Below, piece after piece: positions 1-9,550 of a DNA stretch of 64,000 nucleotides (position 1 is its first letter; every line of letters begins with the position of its first letter). The notes under the pieces are model-generated. The model did no database searches. It saw nothing but the letters and a program-made list of their open reading frames with translations, and was not told where the DNA came from. The translations under genes were made by a program, and so were the position numbers. This DNA is from Silene noctiflora (Eukaryota > Streptophyta > Magnoliopsida > Caryophyllales > Caryophyllaceae), in assembly GCA_009801015.1 (NCBI GenBank), contig VHZZ01000225.1:2200-66199 (forward strand), given 5' to 3'.

Positions 1-775
1 TTAATAATGATAAATGAAGAAAATAGTTTAACTGGAGTATGTCCTTCATATGAACGTATGATGATTTATGCCTTCTGAAAGTCGAGATTTCAATTGATGG
101 TCTCGGTTTTCAAAAATTTTAAAATCTGTAATTTTAATGTTTTAACTTCATAAATGTGTTAATAATGATAAATGAAGAAAATGTTGTAATTGGAGTATGA
201 CCATCAGATTAACATATGATGATTTATGCCTCCTGAAAGTCGATATTTCGTTTGATGGTCTCGGTTTTTGAAAATTTTCAAATGTCTAATCTTCCGATTT
301 TAACTCCATTAATGTGTTAATAATGATAAATGAAGAAAATATTGTAATTGGAGTATGTCCATCAGATGAACGTATGATGATTTATGCTTTCCAAAAGTCG
401 ATATTTCGGTTGATGGTCTCGGTTTTCGAAAATTTTCGAATGTCTAATCTTGCGATTTTAAATCCATTAATGTGTTAATAATGATAAATGAAGAAAATAT
501 TGTAATTGGAGTATGACTATCAGATGAACCTATGATGATTTATGCCTTCCGAAAGTCGAGATTTCGTTTGATGTTCTCGGTTTTTGAAATTTTCAAATGT
601 CTAATCTTGCGATTTTATATCCATTTATGTGTTAATAATGATAAATGAATAAAATATTTTAATTGGAGTATGACCATTAGATGAACGTATGATGATTTCT
701 GCCTTCTGAAAGTCGATATTTCGTTTGATGGTCTCGGTTTTCGAAAATTTTCAAATGTCTAATCTTGCGATTTAT
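1..775. repeat. 158-bp tandem satellite, about 4.9 units
   Basis: The unit starting TTAATAATGATAAATGAA recurs at 1, 159, 317, 475 and 632, giving a period of 158, 158, 158 and 157 bp. The units differ by scattered substitutions. The array is cut by the left window edge and breaks down near 775. The near-nucleosomal period is typical of plant satellites. I do not recognise the family and cannot say whether it is centromeric or subtelomeric. Confidence 0.9.
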
Positions 776-1575
776 GCCCAAATCACAAGTATTAAATTAT
801 TTAATGTGTGCCCAATTTCCGCTCAAGTCTGGCTAATCGCACAGTGGTACCTCAAATCTTCTCTGTTGCTTTTCAAAATTTATGAGGCCGCTTTGTCTGA
901 TCCGAGAATCTGTCCCTATGATTTACAAACTTTTTTTGCGGGACCCTCGAATCACATAAACTCTGATTTGCTTTAGGAACTTGCTTGCAATATTTATAAA
1001 ATTGTAAGCAAGTAGCTTACCGTTGAGTAAGATATAAAATGTGTAGTTTATGAGCATGTAGATTGGTATGAAAAAAAAAGGAGTAAATTTCATTATTGGA
1101 TGAAAGTAATAAAGTGGGATTATAAGTTACAAAGTGTGGTAGATTTTCATTAAAACGGTTTGTAGCCAAAGTATCTTAAAAAATTGAGTTGATAAGTCAA
1201 GCTACAACGTATTGTAATCGTCTATAGGTGATGATCAGATGATCTAAAAGCACATGGAAAAATGAGGGGGGAAGCTTAGAAGGGAGTAAAGTGCAAAGAA
1301 TAGACGGGGTTATGTAGCAAGTACTCCTACTACACCAAACGATAGTGGTGTGGAATGCTTAATAAATAAAATAATGAAGTCATCAAATCTTAAATAAAAG
1401 GCAGCAGAAGAAAATTGCAGCCACTCCGCATGTGACATTTAACATTTCACATGTCACTTGTGCTCTCTCTTTGTGTCTCTCACGACTCCAGACTCAATTC
1501 TCAACAACTGGTTCATTCCAACATCCACGTCCATCTCATTTCTTGCTTTGATTTCCTTGACTAATAATCTGTATC
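776..1575. other. Intergenic, with one diverged copy of the 46-48 kb repeat
   Basis: Between the satellite and the HIPP gene. About 855-960 reads like the reverse complement of the repeat unit arrayed at 46413-48711: it shares blocks such as GAGGCCGCTTTGTCTGA and GATTTACA, and a similar translated pattern. The remaining sequence is AT-rich, with no convincing gene. A small inverted repeat (CATGTGA...TCACATG) lies near 1428-1454, upstream of the HIPP start. Confidence 0.6.
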
Positions 1576-2173
1576 ATGACGTGTTCCGGAGATCAAAAGG
1601 TTTCATATCAAACTCTCTTGTTTACATAATCTGTTTTCTACTCCCTATATTTATTTATTTATTTATCTTATACTGGTATGATTGAATGATTAATTGGGTA
1701 CGGACAGGTGACAACAATGATACTCAAGGTTGATCTTCAGTGCTGTCAATGCTACAAGAAGGTGAAGAAAATCCTCTGCAAATTTCCTCGTCAGTCTCTT
1801 TTATCCATCCTAATTCCTACCTATCTACCAAGTACTTGTTTATAATATACTCTAGTTAATCCAAATCAAACAGGACTAAGTAGTGTTAATTAATTATGTT
1901 TTGTTGACAAGAGAAATACGAGACCAAATATATGATGAGAAGCAGAACATGGTGATCATCACGGTGGTGTGCTGCAGCCCTGAGAAGATTATGGACAAAC
2001 TTTGCTCCAAAGGTCGTAAGACCATCAAGAGTATTGAGATCAAAGACCCTAAGCCTGCTCCTCAAAATCCTAAGCCCCCCAAGCCTGATCCTACCCCTTC
2101 CCTTCCAGAAAAGCCTGTTCCCATACCAGCTGCTCCCGCTCCTGAGCCACCAAAGCCTAAGCCCAAACCCAAC

Positions 2174-2205
<32 letters not shown>

Positions 2206-2596
2206 ACCTCCTGCTCCTGCTCCTGTCCCCATACCTGCTCCCGCTCCTGAACCACCAAAGCCTAAGCCCAAACCCAACCCTACACCTCCTGCTCCTGCTC
2301 CTGTCCCCATACCAGTTCCAACTCCTCAGCCGCCACCAGTTTCAACTCCTCAGCCGCCACCAATGCCAGAGCCTGTGGCCCAATGGATACCTGGATACCC
2401 TCCTTGCCCGCCCCCCCAAATCTACCCTGCATCGGTATGCTGTGGTTCTTGTTATGAAGGCAGGCCTGGCGGGCCCTGTTACCATGGAGGGTATGGGCCT
2501 GACCCTGGTTATGGGTACCAATACGGGAGGCCTCCTTGCCCGCCCGGTTGCGATTACTTGAATGAGGAGAATCCTTCGGCGTGTTCTATCATGTGA
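1576..2596 (+). CDS. Heavy-metal-associated isoprenylated plant protein (HIPP), proline-rich
   Basis: Exons 1576-1599, 1708-1789 and 1914-2596 give 262 aa with GT-AG introns. The N-terminus reads as a short leader, then VTTMILKVDLQCCQCYKKVK, an HMA (Pfam HMA type) fold with a CxxC metal site (CCQC) at about residues 18-21, then IRDQIYDEKQN and the conserved CCSPEK block. A long Pro/Ala/Lys-rich tract follows (residues about 85-190, with an internally repeated PEPPKPKPKPNP block). The C-terminal domain is rich in Cys, Gly and Tyr. The last four residues, CSIM, are a CaaX box, so the protein should be farnesylated and membrane-attached. HIPPs bind Cu/Zn/Cd or act in stress and pathogen responses; the rice Pi21 type has the same architecture. 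The 24-bp first exon was chosen because it splices in frame into VTTM. Alternative: an HPP lacking functional prenylation. Confidence 0.85.
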
Positions 2597-3213
2597 CCCC
2601 TCAACTTGCTACTGCTGATATGGGTCGTCATAGTTTTATATTTGATCACTAATTCATCAACCTTTCCCCCTTTTTTTTTTTTATATATACGCTGTATATT
2701 TTAGCAGTATTATTGCAGCATACTGTAATTTTGTTTCTTCACATGCACATCGAGTCATCCACACGTACTCTACATGTTATAAATTTACTTGTATGTTATA
2801 GAGAATACATACTGTTTATGAATTAAATTGTTGAAAAGAATAATTAATACGCAGGATTGCTAGTATTAAGAAATCATACTTGAATATGTCATGGATCAGA
2901 TTTTCCAAATTTCATCAGCACCGGGATGTGTAGTATCACTCAGTACAAAAATGTAAAAAAAGATACAAGGTTAATTGCAAAAGTGGTAACGTCGGTAGGT
3001 ACATGATATGGTCGATTTGGTAAACCACTTTTATGTTGCTTTCGGATGGGGTCTGAATTCTTGGTTTAGCATTTGTCGTAGCTCTATATGAATTGATGGA
3101 CTTCAGGATGAGCTTACCAACGTTTGATTAAAAGACAACTCTCTCTATATCAAATTATGGATGGTGAGTGCTTTAATTATATGTAGTAGTACTTAATTTC
3201 AGTTGAAAACAAA
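2597..3213. other. Intergenic, nothing recognised
   Basis: HIPP 3' flank and AT-rich spacer. It has a poly-T/TATATA stretch near 2670-2690 and no credible open frame. Confidence 0.6.
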
Positions 3214-3611
3214 TACTCCCTCTGTCGGTCATTTGTTATCTTCTTCCATTTGAGGTGTTTCAGACAATTGTCGTCCTTTCTATTTTAATATTGCATTTAA
3301 TGAGCAATTTTATCTTTCACACTCAGTTTGATCCATTTATCATCTTATAATTGACTCTCTCCTCTTTCTTTGGTATTTGTGCCAAAACCAAAGCAGTGAG
3401 GATCCTCTGTCCCACTTTTGTGTCTCATTCTGTGTCCCACTCCATACACATTTTGACATATCACTTGTTGCAAATAAAAAATAAACAATAAATGTGGTCA
3501 TGTGTTGATGTGTCAAAATGTGTATGGAGCGGGACACGAAATGAGACCCCAAATGGGACAGAGGATCCTCTTTGAAACCAAAGGACAACAATTAACCGGG
3601 ACAAATGAGTA
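3214..3611. mobile_element. Stowaway-like MITE carrying a nested foldback element
   Basis: The left end TACTCCCTCTGTCGGTCATT and the right end, whose reverse complement begins TACTCATTTGTCCCGG, form imperfect terminal inverted repeats flanked by TA. This is the CTCCCTCCGT-type Stowaway/mariner MITE pattern common in plants. Its middle is occupied by a second element at 3398-3570. Confidence 0.65.
3398..3570. mobile_element. Nested foldback MITE with long inverted repeats
   Basis: The ends GAGGATCCTCTGTCCCA and TGGGACAGAGGATCCTC are exact inverses, and the complementarity continues inward for about 65 bp (TCCATACACATTTTGACA against TGTCAAAATGTGTATGGA). The tips themselves are palindromic (GAGGATCCTC). 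Superfamily not determined; no clear target duplication seen. Confidence 0.75.
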
Positions 3612-3989
3612 CAAGTGTTAAGTCGTTTTTACCATATTTAATGTTAAGTTGTAAATTTTTAAAGGCAAACGTAATAAAAGGAAAATCTTCAATGTTACTT
3701 AAAAAAAAACGTCTTCATTTAAAATCTCTCACAAATCACATTCTCTTCATATTCTAACCAATAAATCTACAATTCTATATTTTTATGCAAATTCTCATTT
3801 GTGATTAGCTCTTTTTCGTTACAAATTGTGAGAGACTCAAATGTAACTATTTTAGTGAGAAAATATAACAATTATTTAATAGGTAACATTTTATAAGTGA
3901 TTGGAAGCAGAATGGCATCGAATGATGGGATCCGAGTTAAAACTTAAACAAGGTAGACCATAGGCGGTTAGTTGATAAGGTTGAGAAGA
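3612..3989. other. Upstream region of the PPR gene
   Basis: AT-rich 5' flank of the PPR-SMR gene. There is no obvious TATA element at the usual distance and no other gene. Confidence 0.5.
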
Positions 3990-6023
3990 ATGGGTGTATG
4001 TGTGGCATCTGTATGTGGTGTTTCATCACAGTCACTTGTGTGGTGGGATAAAATTAACAGATCATCATCATCATCATCATCATCATCACATTCATCAGTA
4101 AGAGTAAGATTGGTCTCCAGTTCCAATTGGAAGCCAAAGTGTATCTCCAGGCACATCTGTCACTGTTTGTCGTCTGAAAGCAGAAGCCCAAGCGTGTGGG
4201 TGAACCCCGACAGCCCCCGCGCTTCTCACCTTCGCAAACATTCCTACCAGTCCCGCTACACCTCCCTTGTTAATCTCTCCCAAACACTTGACCATTCTTC
4301 TGTTGATGATGATCTTTCTTCTATCTTATCTTCTTTCCCCGAACCTCTTTTCGAGCAAGACGCCGTCATTGTTCTCAACCACATGACCAACCCCCACGCC
4401 GCCTTATCTGTTCTCCACTTTTTCCAGGACAACCTCTCCTTGACCAGGCATGTTGTTTTGTACAACGTCACTCTCAAGGTCTTGAGGAAGTCTCGCTCCT
4501 TCGATATTGCCCACAACCTCTTCGACCAAATGCTTCTTAGAGGAGTCGCGCCTGACAATATTACCTTCTCTACTCTAATTAGCTGCGCTAGGATCTGCAA
4601 CTTTCCCCATATAGCTGTCCAGCTTTTTGAGAAGATGCCCGCTTTTGGATGTGTCCCTGATGATTTTACTTACTCTGTTATGATTGATGCCTATGGAAGA
4701 GCCGGCAATGTCGATAGGGCCTTGCAATTGTACGACCGTGCCAGGACTCACAACTGCAAGCTTGACGCCGTCACCTTCTCTACCTTGATAAGGATTTACG
4801 GTAACACCGCTAACTATGATGGCTGCTTGAATGTCTACGAGGAGATGAAGGCTCTGGGGATTAAGCCAAACCTTGTTACTTATAACACCTTGCTAGATGC
4901 TATGGGTCGCGCCAAGAGGCCCTGGCAAGCTAAGAACATTTACAAGGAAATGACTGACGCTGGGATTGCTCCCAATTCCGGGACTTATGCTGCCCTTTTG
5001 AGGGCCTTTTGCCGTGCTCGTTATGGCGAGGATGCCATCAACCTCTACAAGGAGATGAAACACAAAGGCCTTCGCCTTAATATTTTTCTTTACAATTCCC
5101 TTTTGGCGATGTGCGCGGATGTCGCTTACACAGATGAGGCTGTCGAGATATACGAAACTATCAAGACTTCCGGGGATTCCAAGCCCGATAGCTGGACGTT
5201 TTCTTCAATGGTTACCATATACGCATGCTGTGGGAGAGTTGCCGAGGCGGAGAATGTGGTTGATGAGATGGTAGAAGCTGGTTTTGAACCTACCATGTTT
5301 GTCTTTACCTCGCTTATTCAGTGCTATGGGAAGGCTAATCAAACAGATGATGTGGTGAGGACGTTCAATAGAGTTTTGGATATGGGCATTACGCCTGATG
5401 ATAAGTTCTATTGTTGCCTTCTAAATGCTATGACCCAAACGCCGAAAGAAGAAGTAAGCAAGCTGCTGGAGTGCATTGAGAAGGCGAATGCTAAGCTTGG
5501 TAACTTGGTTGAAATGTTGTTGGGAGAAGAAAGCAGTGAAGGGCAGTTCAAAGCAGCTGCCTTTGAACTCTTTGATACTCTCAGTGCGGATGTAAAGAAA
5601 CCATATTGTAACTGTATGATTGATCTGTGTGCCAACTTTAATATGTTGGAGAGGGCTTGTGAGCTATTGGAGATGGGTCTGACATCCGGTATATACACTG
5701 GTATTCAATCACGAACTCCGACACAGTGGTCTCTGCACTTGAAATCCCTTTCTCTGGGAGCAGCATTGACCTCCTTACACGTTTGGATGAATGACTTGAA
5801 GAAGGCTATAGAAAGCGGAGAGCAGCTTCCACCACTCCTTGGTATTAACACGGGACATGGAAAGCACAAGTACTCTGAAAAAGGATTGGCAGGAGCATTT
5901 GAAGCACACCTCAAGGAGCTCAACGCCCCCTTTCATGAGGCACCTGGTAACGCTGGCTGGTTTCTGACAACAAACGCTGCTGCCAAGTCATGGTTGGAAT
6001 CTCAGTGCACCACTTCTGTGTAG
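3990..6023 (+). CDS. SVR7: PPR-SMR protein, SVR7 (At4g16390)-like, chloroplast
   Basis: Single exon, 677 aa, starting at the ATG at 3990; the upstream in-frame TTG at 3972 is not a plausible start. The N-terminal ~90 residues are Ser/Arg-rich and low in acids, as in a plastid transit peptide. They include a Ser run encoded by a (TCA)n microsatellite. About nine 35-residue PPR motifs span residues about 155-460 (for example VTFSTLIRIYGNTANYDGCL and VTYNTLLDAMGRAKR). The C-terminus is a small MutS-related domain with INTGHGKHK in place of TGRG and ends NAAAKSWLESQ. The order, length and C-terminal sequence match SVR7 (maize ATP4), which supports expression of plastid ATP synthase and other plastid transcripts by binding RNA. 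Alternatives are the close PPR-SMR relatives SOT1 or pTAC2, which fit less well. Confidence 0.88.
   Translation: MGVCVASVCGVSSQSLVWWDKINRSSSSSSSSSHSSVRVRLVSSSNWKPKCISRHICHCLSSESRSPSVWVNPDSPRASHLRKHSYQSRYTSLVNLSQTLDHSSVDDDLSSILSSFPEPLFEQDAVIVLNHMTNPHAALSVLHFFQDNLSLTRHVVLYNVTLKVLRKSRSFDIAHNLFDQMLLRGVAPDNITFSTLISCARICNFPHIAVQLFEKMPAFGCVPDDFTYSVMIDAYGRAGNVDRALQLYDRARTHNCKLDAVTFSTLIRIYGNTANYDGCLNVYEEMKALGIKPNLVTYNTLLDAMGRAKRPWQAKNIYKEMTDAGIAPNSGTYAALLRAFCRARYGEDAINLYKEMKHKGLRLNIFLYNSLLAMCADVAYTDEAVEIYETIKTSGDSKPDSWTFSSMVTIYACCGRVAEAENVVDEMVEAGFEPTMFVFTSLIQCYGKANQTDDVVRTFNRVLDMGITPDDKFYCCLLNAMTQTPKEEVSKLLECIEKANAKLGNLVEMLLGEESSEGQFKAAAFELFDTLSADVKKPYCNCMIDLCANFNMLERACELLEMGLTSGIYTGIQSRTPTQWSLHLKSLSLGAALTSLHVWMNDLKKAIESGEQLPPLLGINTGHGKHKYSEKGLAGAFEAHLKELNAPFHEAPGNAGWFLTTNAAAKSWLESQCTTSV
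4063..4095 (+). repeat. (TCA)n microsatellite inside the PPR transit peptide
   Basis: About nine tandem TCA/ATC triplets encode the Ser run near residues 25-33 of the PPR-SMR protein. Length changes would stay in frame. Confidence 0.85.
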
Positions 6024-7285
6024 TAAACTTAAGTTTTGAAAATTCTACTGTATGCTGAAAATTCAGAAATTCAGAAATGGAGATTATATTTGTAGCTGGC
6101 AACAATGAGGATGAGTTTTTATAGAAATCCAGTCCAATGGTTTAAGAGCGTGTTTTGAAAGAATTTAGTGTTTACAAGGAATCAAGTAAATAAATACACC
6201 GTAAAGATAAAACTTGATAATTGAGATTCTACTTGACATTGAAAATATAAGATAATTTTATGGGCAGTAAATATCAATTCCGTTAAACTAAATAAAATAG
6301 TAGGCCATCCCAACGAGAATGCGGTAAGGTGGGCTAGATAGGGCCATTTGGAACGTCTAACGTGAGGAAGAGTTTGTCGTGGAAATTGTCGAACGTGGTG
6401 GCATGGGACGACATTGCAAATTAGGTGTAGTGTGTTTGTGTGGTTTAAATTTGATTATATGGCGGAGTAGTGTGTTTCCTTGATCATTGTGCCAAAGATA
6501 ACAATAGAAAATGTTTTTTTTTTTTAATAATGAAATTCCTATGGATAAAGATAAAATATTTGTAAGTAGAACATATTATATTTAATAAAGAAAATGGCAG
6601 GTGCTGATATTTAAGATAAGTACGTAAAGGGCCTGTAAATCATGTTATCATTATTCATGCGCGGTAATTGGTAAAGTGGTGCATGAAGATGTTGCATTTA
6701 ATTTCATTATCGTACTGTTTCCACTAAAGAAAGCAAAAAGGAAATGAGGGATGAAAAGAAGAAAATGATGAAAAAAAGGAGGAGAGGTCACATAAAGAAA
6801 GAGGGGAGCAGTGGGAACACAACACAACACAACACAGCACGGATAGTCGACCTGATGGGCGGTTTACATTCCCTTTGGGCCTTGTCTATCTACTACGCGT
6901 CATTTTTCGGTTTTTCTGTTAATGGGATTTTTCTTTTATGATTGTACTTTGATTCATCCAATTCCACCCCAACCTTTTCTATTTTTCCAACTAGTGGTTA
7001 CCTATCACTATTATTTGCTATATCTGATTTCATGTGCTTGGACCATTTCTGCATTACTCATTTTACCTTTTCCCGATCCCACTTATTTTGATTTAAAGTT
7101 GATTGATGGAATTAACATCTTTCCTTGATTGCATCCATTCTAAATTTAATGTCTTCATTATTAATTATTAATAGAAATAATAATAATAATGAGATAATAA
7201 CAATGGTATCACTATAAGAGTAGCATGATAAAGTAAAGATAACAACAAAACTCATAAATATAGATTCCCATTCCAAATTGCAAGA
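6024..7285. other. Intergenic between the PPR gene and INT-A
   Basis: 3' flanks of two convergent genes. AT-rich, with a purine-rich block near 6740-6810. Short open frames here lack codon bias and known domains. I see no gene or clear mobile element. Confidence 0.55.
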
Positions 7286-9431
7286 TTACGTGTGCCGAGC
7301 AGTGGCCTGATTGGCCTCTTCGTCAGTAGGCTTCTTGGCCTGATTGGCCTCTTCGTCAGTAGGCTTCTTGGCCTTTCTCCAAGGACTAAAACCCTTCTCC
7401 AGCATCTGCTCAATTTCTTCAATAGGCATCCCCTTTGTCTCCGGCACCAATAAGAAGATGAGTACCAAACCAATGGCAGAAACACCAGCATACAGAAGGA
7501 AGGTTCCAGACGAGCCTAGGACATCAGTCAGGGTCAAGAAGGTCTCACTCACAAGAAGATTAGCGCACCATAACGTCACCGCACCAATCCCTCCACAAAT
7601 ACCTCTATACCTCAACGGGTAAATCTCCGAGTTAACAATCCAAGGGACGGTGCCCATTCCAGGAGAGTAGGTTATGATGTAAAGTCCCAGGAACACAACT
7701 GCTAAGAACCCAAACTTGCTAGGACACCCTTCTGAGAAGTAAGTCCTGCGTTCCCCGAGGCAGCTCCCTTTTATCGAGGAACTCACACATGCTCCGGGAT
7801 GGTACTCATTACCGGCATTCGCGCAAAAACCACAGTCCTTGGAGGCTTTGAGGCAAGTCATACAGTTCCACTTGAGTGGGTTAGGTGCAGATTCATACAG
7901 AGGGCAGGTATTATTAGCCCCAAAATGAGCTGACTCAAGCTGGCTAATCTTGGGGGCCGCGTTTGCAGCCGCGTAAAACAGGCCTGATAACACCACTAAG
8001 CAACATATAAGGGAAGCCATTGAGATTAGCATGAGCCGCCTCCTTCCATACCTATCCACGAACATCATGCTTACTATTGAACCCACTGCGTTAAGGCCTG
8101 AGGTCACCAAAGACAGTGCCATTGCCGTGCTATTCGACGCAAACCCTGCCAACTGCACAATTGTAGGGCTGTAGTACATGATGGTGTTGATTCCAACAAA
8201 CTGTTGGGTTACCAGCACTGTTATTCCTGCAATTAGTCCTCTTCTCACAACTATGTTTTCCCATGCCTTTTTCGCCCTAAACAGTGCATTCCCTTCCCCT
8301 ATTGCTTTCCTTTCCGCTATCTCGTGCTCAATGGAAAGTTTCAGAGCTTGCATCTCTTGTTCTACTTCCTCTGGAGAGTAGATTCTACCTAGTATTTCCT
8401 CTGCCTCCTTTAGCCTTTCCTGGTAAAAGCCCAAACATTGTCGTTAATCAAATAGCAAATTTAAATGTACATTAACAGCAATAAGAAACACTAAGAAATT
8501 TTAAACCTGTCGATAAAGCCATCTAGGTGATTCAGGGAGGGTGAACATCAAGACAAATTGGATAGCCGCTGGAACTGCCGCTACCCCAAGCATCCATCGC
8601 CATGGATGACTCACCTACATACAAAAGTAGGTATCATGTTTATATATTATCAAATTCCTAAATTATGTAAAATGAGTTAACTAAAAATAAGGGGGGGAAA
8701 ATTTACTCTGGTGAAGGCCAGATTGATAAGGTAGGACAAAAATTGGCCACCAGTGATGAGCAAGCCATTGGTGGCACCGAGAGCGCCTCGAATCTTAGCG
8801 GGGGAAGTCTCAGATATATATAAAGGCGCAGTCATGGAAGCCATTCCTACCCCTAAACCCACCACCACACGTCCTATAATAATCACCCAAGGAGCTGGCG
8901 CACATGCCATGATTATAGCTCCCGTCAAAAATAGAGCATCTGCAATCATCATTGTTAACTTTCTCCCAATTTTGTCGTTGAAGAACCCTCCAAATCCGGC
9001 TCCTATTATCGCTCCTGCCACTGCCATAGCCACTATTGTTTCCTAAGCACACGGAAGAATAGATATCAACAAAGTTGTTATGATAAGGATATGGAGAACT
9101 CTGAAACTAGGGAGTACCTGAAGCCATGTTTTCTCCTCCACTTGCTTGAACTCTTCTCTGATGTAAAGCAGCGCCCCAGAAATAACCCCTGAAATTATTA
9201 TGCAAAATTAATGTTGTATAGTTATTAAAGCAACTATAGCATATAACAAGAAGAAGTAAATATATAATAAAAGGAAAAGATGAATGGGAATATACCAGTG
9301 TCATAACCGAAGAGAAGTCCACCGATACCAGCAGAAAAGGCAAGTCTCATAATATAAGGAGTCTTGCCGACTGTTCTGAAGCATTCTGTGAATTCTGTTT
9401 TATCAATCTTAACAGGTGCGCCTTCAACCAT
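7286..9431 (-). CDS. Inositol transporter, INT2/INT4 type (INT-A)
   Basis: Five exons on the minus strand (9431-9296, 9188-9118, 9042-8707, 8614-8507, 8419-7286) encode 594 aa; Arabidopsis INT4 is about 580. It is a 12-helix major-facilitator sugar-porter protein. Visible motifs are [10 protein letters not shown] in helix 1, NDKIGRK in the first cytoplasmic loop, [10 protein letters not shown] after helix 6, [14 protein letters not shown] in helix 7 and VPETKG after helix 12. The extended loop between helices 9 and 10 holds the cysteine-rich PSI-like insert ([15 protein letters not shown]) found in plasma-membrane INT2/3/4 but not tonoplast INT1. Predicted role: H+/myo-inositol symport at the plasma membrane. 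Phase and length match paralog INT-B (19866-22093) exon by exon, except for two introns. The C-terminus carries a duplicated [11 protein letters not shown]. Confidence 0.92.
7304..7369 (-). repeat. 33-bp tandem duplication in the INT-A C-terminus
   Basis: Two adjacent identical 33-bp units (7304-7336 and 7337-7369) encode [11 protein letters not shown] twice in the cytosolic tail. INT-B has neither copy. The identity of the units points to a recent duplication. Confidence 0.85.
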
Positions 9432-9539
9432 CTTTGATGATCAACCAGAGTCTCTTAGAAGAATACTCGTGTCTAGTTTTTGTAGTAGGCTGCCTAATGA
9501 CTTGTTCTGAGATTATCAAAGCCAAACCAAGTATATATT

Positions 9540-9550
9540 ATATTTATAGG
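9540..9550 (-). promoter_or_regulatory. Probable TATA box of INT-A
   Basis: On the minus strand CCTATAAATATAA lies about 110 bp upstream of the INT-A ATG, within a TATATA-rich stretch. Position and sequence fit a plant core promoter; no transcript evidence. Confidence 0.45.

Noticed and set aside
2034-2561. 175-codon Leu-rich frame and an 82-codon Gly/Ala frame inside the HIPP gene
   Set aside because: Shadow frames of the Pro-rich coding tract; composition is explained by shifting CCT/GCT codons.
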